NCBI GenBank assembly: GCA_035294855.1
Contig: DATGKD010000045.1
Span: forward strand, 1-11,272
DNA: 11,272 nt
Source: DATGKD01 sp035294855
GTDB taxonomy: Bacteria > Actinomycetota > Acidimicrobiia > Acidimicrobiales > UBA8190
Direction of reading: 5' to 3'
Position numbers and translations under genes: made by a program. The notes under the pieces are model-generated. The model was given only the letters and a program-made list of their open reading frames with translations. It was not told the origin of the DNA and did no database searches. Shown piece after piece: positions 6,282 to 11,272 of this stretch; positions within the stretch are counted from its first letter, which is position 1; each line of letters opens with the position of its first letter.

Positions 6282-6350
6282 CGGCGGGGAGAATCGAACT
6301 CCCGTACGGGGCTTTGCAGGCCCCTGCCTAAACCACTCGGCCACGCCGCC
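6279..6350 (-). tRNA. tRNA-Cys (GCA anticodon)
   Basis: Read on the minus strand, the acceptor arms ggcggcg and cgccgcc pair perfectly. The anticodon arm ggggc-ctgcaaa-gcccc places GCA in the loop (+ strand 6313-6319), and the T arm gggag-ttcgatt-ctccc is canonical. The discriminator base is T at 6279 (U73), as expected for cysteine tRNA. The D arm carries gccgagtggtttaggc. CCA is not encoded. The gene's 3' end is flush with the right end of the insertion element, so its transcript runs straight into the element tail, antisense to the transposase gene. The acceptor and loops look intact, so the tRNA should still be functional. Confidence 0.95.
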
Positions 6351-6493
6351 GCGGGCCTTGAGCCTATCCGGTGACACCGAGCGCCCTTTTGAGCTCGCAG
6401 GTACCACTGGAGACGCTCTGCTCGTGCACCAGGGCATCAATTCGGCTCTGCGCAGTACGCGGTGCGCAGCTTTGGGGATGCTTGAATCAGGTC

Positions 6494-7522
6494 ATGCGCA
6501 TCGCCCTGATCGCCCCGCCGTGGACACCGATCCCGCCCCCGCTCTACGGCGGGATCGAGCTCGTTGTCGACCAGTTGGCGCGGGGCCTCGTTGCGGCCGG
6601 GCACGACCTCACGCTGTTCACCACGGGCGACTCGACGTGCCCGGTCCCGAAGGCATGGGTGCTGCCCGAGGCCGAAGGCATGCGCATCGGGATGGCGGTC
6701 CCTGAGCTTCGTCACGTTCTCGGCGCCTACGAGGTGGCCCAGGACCACGACGTCGTTCACGACCACACGGTGATGGGGCCGTTCTACGCCGAGCGGTACC
6801 GGGACTTGCCTGTCATCACCACGATCCACGGGCCCTTCAACGCCGAACTCACGGACATCTACCGCGCGCTCGCCGCCCGGGTGCCGATTGTCGCGATCTC
6901 CGAGGCCCAGCGCCGAGGCGCGCCCGACGTGCCCGTCGTCCGCGTCATCCACCACGGCGTCGAGGCTTCAGACTTCCCCATGGGCGAAGGCGGTGGCGAC
7001 GCCGACGGCGACTTCCTCCTCTTCCTCGGGCGGATGGCCCCCGACAAAGGGGCACACCGCGCCATCGAGGTCGCGCGCAAAGCCGGCGCCCGGATCCTGC
7101 TCGCCGCCAAGATGCGCGAGCAGTGGGAACGCGACTACTTCGACGAACAAGTGGCACCGCTCCTGGGTCCGGACGCGGTCTACCTCGGCGAGGTCTCTCA
7201 TGAGCGCAAGCTGGAGCTGCTCGCCGACGCGCGTGCCCTCGTCTTCCCGATCCGGTGGAACGAGCCCTTCGGCATGGTCATGCTCGAGTCGATGGCGTGC
7301 GGGACCCCCGTGCTCGCCTTTCCCGAGGGCGCCGCGCCCGAGGTGGTCGACCACGGCAAGACCGGCTTCCTGTGCGACGACGAGGCCGCCATGGTCGAGG
7401 CGGTCAGCCACCTCGACGACTTGTCGCGCGCCGACTGCCGGGCGGCCGTCGAAGGGTACTTCTCGACCGAGCGCATGGTGGCCGACCACGTGGCCCTCTA
7501 CCAAGAGGTCGCCAGCGCCTGA
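6494..7522 (+). CDS. GT4-type (GT-B fold) glycosyltransferase
   Basis: This 342-residue protein has the two-domain GT-B pattern. The N-terminal acceptor domain starts MRIALIAPPW with YGGIELVVDQLARGLVAAGHD at ~18-38, and HDHTVMGPF is a typical acceptor-side loop. The C-terminal donor domain starts near FLGRMAPDKGAHRAIEVARKAG and contains the E-x7-E signature E257-PFGMVML-E265 followed by CGTPVLAF and PEVVDHGKTGF. It should transfer a sugar from a nucleotide sugar to an unknown acceptor in the cytosol, with retention of configuration as is usual for GT4. I chose the ATG at 6494 because homologous sequence begins there; the frame stays open back to 6371, but that part resembles nothing. A weak CAGG precedes the ATG. 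The gene is convergent with a small membrane-protein gene. Its acceptor cannot be deduced. Confidence 0.9.
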   Translation: MRIALIAPPWTPIPPPLYGGIELVVDQLARGLVAAGHDLTLFTTGDSTCPVPKAWVLPEAEGMRIGMAVPELRHVLGAYEVAQDHDVVHDHTVMGPFYAERYRDLPVITTIHGPFNAELTDIYRALAARVPIVAISEAQRRGAPDVPVVRVIHHGVEASDFPMGEGGGDADGDFLLFLGRMAPDKGAHRAIEVARKAGARILLAAKMREQWERDYFDEQVAPLLGPDAVYLGEVSHERKLELLADARALVFPIRWNEPFGMVMLESMACGTPVLAFPEGAAPEVVDHGKTGFLCDDEAAMVEAVSHLDDLSRADCRAAVEGYFSTERMVADHVALYQEVASA

Positions 7523-7539
7523 GGCGTGCGCCGACGACG

Positions 7540-7559
7540 CCCGGAGGGGCCCAGCCGGG
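7540..7559. terminator. Possible bidirectional terminator between convergent genes
   Basis: Arms cccgg (7540-7544) and ccggg (7555-7559) flank a 10-base loop in the 37-bp gap between the glycosyltransferase stop and the small membrane-protein stop. There is no T-tract. The position between convergent genes is the main support. Confidence 0.3.
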
Positions 7560-7769
7560 TCAGTCGCGTCGACGGCCGAAGATGTGCAGCAGCCGCACCA
7601 CGGCGAAGACCACGACGGCGAGGATCGCGACTTTGAATGCGAACAGCACGAGTCCCACCACGGCGTGCGCCAGCCACAGGACGACGAAGACTCCTCCGAC
7701 AACGGCGGCTGCGACGAGCGCCGTGTCGAGGACGCTCATACCTGATCTCTTGGTTTGCCGGTCGCTCAT
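7560..7769 (-). CDS. Small two-helix membrane protein (69 aa), function unknown
   Basis: The ATG at 7767-7769 follows a clear GGGAGG ribosome site (7775-7780) at 5-base spacing, which makes this short gene credible. The protein starts with a polar segment (MSDRQTKRSG), then has a hydrophobic stretch at ~16-34, a short turn around His35, and a second hydrophobic stretch at ~37-60 rich in Val, Ala and Leu, ending in the basic tail GRRRD. By the positive-inside tendency both termini probably face the cytoplasm. No enzymatic motif is seen. It is convergent with the glycosyltransferase and lies downstream of, and on the same strand as, the FAD oxidase gene, with about 107 bp between them. I do not recognise the family; such small membrane proteins are common in actinobacteria. 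Confidence 0.7.
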   Translation of the reverse strand: MSDRQTKRSGMSVLDTALVAAAVVGGVFVVLWLAHAVVGLVLFAFKVAILAVVVFAVVRLLHIFGRRRD

Positions 7770-7863
7770 CCGAGCCTCCCGCGCCAAACGACCGGATGGT
7801 CGCAGCACAAAGGGTACGCCTGTCGCTCGACGTTGTGTCGTCACGCTGAGACGCGTAGGCACC

Positions 7864-7878
7864 AGGGCCAGAGGCCCT
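7864..7878 (-). terminator. Possible terminator overlapping the oxidase stop codon
   Basis: Arms agggcc (7864-7869) and ggccct (7873-7878) pair perfectly around a 3-base loop and overlap the TAG stop (7877-7879) of the minus-strand oxidase gene. No T-tract follows, so termination is uncertain. Confidence 0.3.
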
Positions 7879-9541
7879 AGCCCACGAGCACGCCGGGGTT
7901 CATGATCCCGCCGGGGTCGAGCACGGACTTGGTCGCCCGCAGGGACTCGACGAAGAGGGCAGACGCCTGTCGGTCGTACCACGGCCGGTGATCACGCCCA
8001 ACGGCGTGATGGTGGGTGATCGTCCCTGCTGTCGCGAGGAGCGCGTCCGAGGCGGCTTCCTTGGCGGCCGCCCACTGCTCGAGCTCGCGGCCGGGCACGG
8101 CTCTCCCCAACACCGTGAAGTACGGGGCGGGCCCGTCCGGGTAGGCGTGGGTGAACCGGCACGTGACGAATCCCCCGGCCGTGTCCCACTCCCCGAGGGC
8201 GCGCCGGACGGCATGGGTCACGGCGTCGTGCAGTTCCTCGAACCGCGCCCACGACACCGCGGTCTCGAACGTCTCGCACAGCACGCCGAGGGTGACCAGC
8301 GCGTCGCGAACATACGGGGCGCGCAGAAACGAGTTGCGCCACGAAGAGGCGGCGTCCGGGGGGCGTTCGCCGGTGATCGCACCGTCGTCGAACGTCCGCC
8401 ACGAGCCCTCGTCGATGTCGCCTCCGTGATCGCGCACGCACTGCTGCGCGTCGCGGGCGTCGGCGTCCATCGGGCGGTCAGCGGACTCGAACCCCACGAG
8501 CAACGTCGCTGTGGTGCCGTCGCCCATGCCGTTGATCATCGATTCGACCGGGTCGACGAGACGGCAGTTGGAAGGCTGGAGCCCGGACTGGACAAGCGCC
8601 CGGACCGCACCCGCTCCGCGCGCCATGTCGGCGAATACAGCGGTCCCCCGGACTCGCCAACGGGGTCGACGGCGCACCCTGACCCACGCCTCGGTGACGA
8701 GGCCGAGCGATCCCTCCGATCCCAGGAAGAGGCGGTCCGGCGACGGGCCCGCACCGGAGCTGGGCACACGTCGCGTCTCGACCAAACCCCGAGGAGTCAC
8801 CACCCGGACGGACTCCACGAGGTCGTCGATATGGGTCGGCCCGGTGGCGAAATGGCCGCCCGAACGCGTGGCGATCCATCCGCCCAAGGTCGAGCACTCG
8901 AAACTCTGCGGGAAGTGTCGCAGTGTCAGGCCGTGCGGCCGCAGCTGGTCCTCGAGGTCCGGCCCCAGAACACCCCCTTGAATGCGCGCCGCAAGCGAGA
9001 CCGTGTCGACGTCCAGGACGCGGTCCATGGCCGTGGTGTCGATCGTGACCACCCCCGCGTAGCCGTCACCGACGTCCGGCTCGACTCCCCCCACGACGCT
9101 CGACCCACCGCCGTACGGCACGACGGCCGCTCCGACGGACCCACACCAGTCGAGGACGGCAGCGACCTCGTGCTCGTTCCGCGGCCGCATCACCACGTCG
9201 GGCGGATGCGCCAGCTCGCCCCGCAGAGCACGGACCACGTCCCGATAGGACTTGCCCAAGCTGTGCCCGGCGCGGTCGATCACGTCGGACGTGGCGATCT
9301 CGGCGAACACGTCCGGGACCGAGAGACGAACCGGCGGGAGCTCCAAGGACGCCACGTCCGGCGGTGAGCGCCGCTGCCCGTCGACGCCGAAACTCGAGGC
9401 GGCCATGGCGGCCAGCGCGTCCAACTCCGGACCGGCGACACCTTGGCCCTCGTAGCCCCAGCCCCACCACGACCGCCGGCGCGACGTGGGAGCCGTATCG
9501 CCGGCCGGTGATACCGTCGCCGGTGTCGTTCCGCGCTTCAC
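7877..9541 (-). CDS. FAD-binding oxidase, alkyldihydroxyacetonephosphate-synthase-like (AGPS family)
   Basis: From the GTG at 9541 this is 554 residues, the usual size for the family. RRRSWWGWGYEG (21-32) is the typical N-terminal signature of bacterial AGPS-like proteins. The PCMH-type FAD domain includes PYGGGSSVVGG (142-152), which binds the pyrophosphate, then FECSTLGGWIATRSGGH and GSEGSLGLVTEAW. The C-terminal cap has CRFTHAYPDGPAPYFT and HHH (510-512) in THHHAVGRDHRPWY, the His-rich motif of alkyl-DHAP synthase. AGPS exchanges the acyl chain of acyl-DHAP for a fatty alcohol in ether-lipid synthesis; many bacterial relatives are annotated only as FAD-linked oxidases, so the substrate is uncertain. 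An ATG at 9583 with GGCGGAG upstream is an alternative start. Either way the 5' end overlaps that of divergent glnD. Confidence 0.88.
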   Translation of the reverse strand: MKRGTTPATVSPAGDTAPTSRRRSWWGWGYEGQGVAGPELDALAAMAASSFGVDGQRRSPPDVASLELPPVRLSVPDVFAEIATSDVIDRAGHSLGKSYRDVVRALRGELAHPPDVVMRPRNEHEVAAVLDWCGSVGAAVVPYGGGSSVVGGVEPDVGDGYAGVVTIDTTAMDRVLDVDTVSLAARIQGGVLGPDLEDQLRPHGLTLRHFPQSFECSTLGGWIATRSGGHFATGPTHIDDLVESVRVVTPRGLVETRRVPSSGAGPSPDRLFLGSEGSLGLVTEAWVRVRRRPRWRVRGTAVFADMARGAGAVRALVQSGLQPSNCRLVDPVESMINGMGDGTTATLLVGFESADRPMDADARDAQQCVRDHGGDIDEGSWRTFDDGAITGERPPDAASSWRNSFLRAPYVRDALVTLGVLCETFETAVSWARFEELHDAVTHAVRRALGEWDTAGGFVTCRFTHAYPDGPAPYFTVLGRAVPGRELEQWAAAKEAASDALLATAGTITHHHAVGRDHRPWYDRQASALFVESLRATKSVLDPGGIMNPGVLVG

Positions 9542-11272
9542 GTCAGGAGCTGATCGAGCGATCCGACCTGCACGGTGAGGCATTCTGCTCCGCCCTCGCC
9601 GCCGCCGCCGACGACTGGCTGACGCGCCTGCTGCACGAGGCCACGGCCGGCGACACCAACGGGGTGGCACTCGTGGCCGTCGGAGGGTACGGGCGCTCGT
9701 CGCTCTGCCCGTACAGCGACCTCGACGTGGTCCTGGTGCACGACCGTCGCCGGGACGTCGGGGGCGTGGCCGACGCGGTGTGGTACCCGGTCTGGGACGA
9801 GGGCGTTCGGCTCGACCACTCGGTCCGTCGTCCCGACGAGGTCCTGGCGGTGGCCCGTGACGACCTGCGGGCCCAGCTCGGCCTCCTCGACGGGCGCCTG
9901 GTGGCGGGCGACCGGTCGGTCTCCGAACCGCTCCTCTCCGCCGCGGCCGAACAGTGGCGCAAGTACGCCCGGCGCTGGTTGCCGGAGCTCGACACGCAAG
10001 TGGCCGAACGTCATCGGGCGCATGGCGACGTCGCGTTCCTCCTCGAGCCAGACCTGAAAGAGGCCCACGGTGGGCTGCGCGACGTGCACGCCGTCATCGC
10101 GGCGACCCGCGCCCTGCCGGTGCTGGCGGAGCACGTGGAGGTCTTGGCGTTCGAACAACCCGAAGCCGTGCTGACCGCGGCCCGCGTCGAGCTGCACCGG
10201 GTGACGGGCCGCGCCACCGACCGGCTGCTCCTACAGGAACAGGACCAGGTGGCCGCGGCGCTCGGGTACGCGGACGCCGATGCCCTCATGGCGGCGATCG
10301 CCGAGGCGGGACGGACCATCGCCTGGGTCGCCGACGACGCGTGGCGCCGACGCGCGTTATGGAGGGCGCCGGCGCGCCGATTCGGTTGGCGGAGAGAGCG
10401 GGGTAAGGCGAGCACGATGACTCCCGCCGGCCCCGGCATCGCGATCGCTCGTTCGGGAGGAGGGGGCGACGGCGGTGAGGTCGTCCTCGACGCCGACACT
10501 GTGGACCTCGGCGACGTCTCGCTCCCCTTGCGCATTGCGGCGGTCGCGGCCGAGCGGTCGGTGCCGATCGCGCGTGCTGCGCTCGAGGCGGTGAGCGCGA
10601 CGGACGGCGCGGGAGCTGGACCGTGGCCGGAGGAAATGCGGGACGCGCTCGTCCGGACGCTCGCCACGGGTGGGCCGGGCGTGGCGGCGCTCGAGTCTCT
10701 CGACCACTACGGCCTGCTGACGCGGGCGATCCCGGAGTGGGCCGCGGTCCGCAACAAGCCGCAGCGCAACGCATATCACCGGTTCACCGTCGACCGGCAT
10801 CTCCTCGAAACAGCCGCCCGGGCCGCCCTCCTGACCTCGGATGTGGACCGTTCCGACCTCCTGCTCCTGGGGGCGCTTCTCCACGACATCGGCAAAGGAT
10901 TCCCCGGCGATCACACGGCGAACGGCATCGAGATCGTCACCCGTTTGGGCCGGCGGATGAGCCTCGGCGACGCCGATGTCGGCGTGCTCGTCGGGCTGGT
11001 TCGGAACCACCTGCTCCTGGCCGAGGTGGCCACACGCCGCGACCTCGACGACCCTGCCACCGTCGAAGCCGTCGCCGATGCCGTTCCCGACGTCGAGCGC
11101 CTCCGGCTCCTTGCCGCCTTGACCGAAGCCGACAGCATCGCCACGGGGCCCGCCGCGTGGGGACCGTGGAAGGCGGGCCTTGTCGCCGATCTCGTGAAGC
11201 GGGTCGTCGCCCGACTGGAAGACGGCGCGCTCCCCCACGCGCGGTCGCTCGTGACTGACCGCCATCGCGTGT
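9523..11272 (+). CDS. glnD: PII uridylyltransferase / uridylyl-removing enzyme, partial (3' end outside window)
   Basis: About 583 codons are visible, with no stop before the window ends. The nucleotidyltransferase domain has VGGYGRSSLCPYSDLDVVL (53-71), with the metal-binding Asp pair D66 and D68. EPDLKEAHGGLRDVHAV is the family's next conserved block. The HD domain carries LLHDIGKGFPGDHT with H454 and D455, the uridylyl-removing site. The two C-terminal ACT domains that sense glutamine would follow beyond the window. GlnD adds UMP to PII when glutamine is low and removes it when glutamine is high, steering nitrogen assimilation. A Gly-rich linker lies at ~320-330. I chose the GTG at 9523; a GTG at 9508 is possible, and neither has a good ribosome site. 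The common partners amt and glnB are not in the window. The start overlaps the divergent oxidase gene. Confidence 0.92.
   Translation, partial: MSFRASRQELIERSDLHGEAFCSALAAAADDWLTRLLHEATAGDTNGVALVAVGGYGRSSLCPYSDLDVVLVHDRRRDVGGVADAVWYPVWDEGVRLDHSVRRPDEVLAVARDDLRAQLGLLDGRLVAGDRSVSEPLLSAAAEQWRKYARRWLPELDTQVAERHRAHGDVAFLLEPDLKEAHGGLRDVHAVIAATRALPVLAEHVEVLAFEQPEAVLTAARVELHRVTGRATDRLLLQEQDQVAAALGYADADALMAAIAEAGRTIAWVADDAWRRRALWRAPARRFGWRRERGKASTMTPAGPGIAIARSGGGGDGGEVVLDADTVDLGDVSLPLRIAAVAAERSVPIARAALEAVSATDGAGAGPWPEEMRDALVRTLATGGPGVAALESLDHYGLLTRAIPEWAAVRNKPQRNAYHRFTVDRHLLETAARAALLTSDVDRSDLLLLGALLHDIGKGFPGDHTANGIEIVTRLGRRMSLGDADVGVLVGLVRNHLLLAEVATRRDLDDPATVEAVADAVPDVERLRLLAALTEADSIATGPAAWGPWKAGLVADLVKRVVARLEDGALPHARSLVTDRHRV

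Noticed and set aside
6351..6493. A tRNA-Cys promoter and a longer glycosyltransferase N-terminus
   Set aside because: A TAGGCT-like -10 exists on the minus strand but no acceptable -35 at normal spacing. The in-frame extension to 6371 has no similarity to glycosyltransferases.
7988..9367. A 459-codon plus-strand frame opposite the FAD oxidase
   Set aside because: The oxidase motifs on the minus strand are unmistakable; the plus frame has no recognisable domain.
10357..11265. A 302-codon minus-strand frame opposite glnD
   Set aside because: glnD domain motifs (nucleotidyltransferase, HD) on the plus strand explain this sequence.
1..11272. CRISPR arrays, phage genes and toxin-antitoxin pairs
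   Set aside because: No regularly spaced repeats, no structural phage genes and no small paired genes of that type were seen.

Overview
The window looks like a piece of chromosome from a high-GC actinobacterium (Actinomycetota; I cannot place it more finely). The evidence is the GC-rich coding sequence, frequent GTG starts, an actinobacterial-type PII uridylyltransferase (glnD), an alkyl-DHAP-synthase-like flavoprotein, a GT4 glycosyltransferase and an alpha/beta-hydrolase fused to a class III nucleotide cyclase. The window divides into a left accessory part (1 to about 6281) and a right part that reads as ordinary chromosome (6282 to 11272).

Accessory part. Bases 1-296 are the 3' tail of one copy of an insertion element: the last 26 codons of its transposase plus about 213 bp of non-coding tail. 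The same tail recurs in direct orientation at 5987-6281, at the end of a copy whose coding part is complete. That copy has two coupled genes. The first (3479-4411) looks like a tyrosine recombinase that has lost its catalytic residues. The second (4408-6069) is a DDE transposase with an intact-looking D-D-E set. Between the two element tails lie a VOC/glyoxalase-fold gene (562-969, minus strand), a pseudo-hydrolase/nucleotide-cyclase fusion (1598-2956, plus strand) and long gene-free stretches of visibly lower GC. The layout resembles a composite transposon or an insertion hotspot. The left end of the complete copy could not be located.

The most interesting signal is the element's non-coding tail (6070-6281 and 84-296). 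It is packed with inverted repeats. The two copies differ by seven substitutions and one indel: two of the substitutions are a compensatory pair in one stem (A-T in one copy, G-C in the other), two fall at hairpin loops, and one keeps a G-U wobble. This suggests a conserved DNA or RNA fold. The right end of the element is flush with the 3' end of a tRNA-Cys gene (6279-6350, minus strand).

Right part. After tRNA-Cys come a GT4 glycosyltransferase (6494-7522, plus), a 69-residue two-helix membrane protein (7560-7769, minus, convergent with the glycosyltransferase), an AGPS-like FAD-linked oxidase (7877-9541, minus) and a divergent glnD (from 9523, plus) that runs off the window within or just after its HD domain. 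The 5' ends of the oxidase and glnD overlap, which leaves no intergenic space for promoters.
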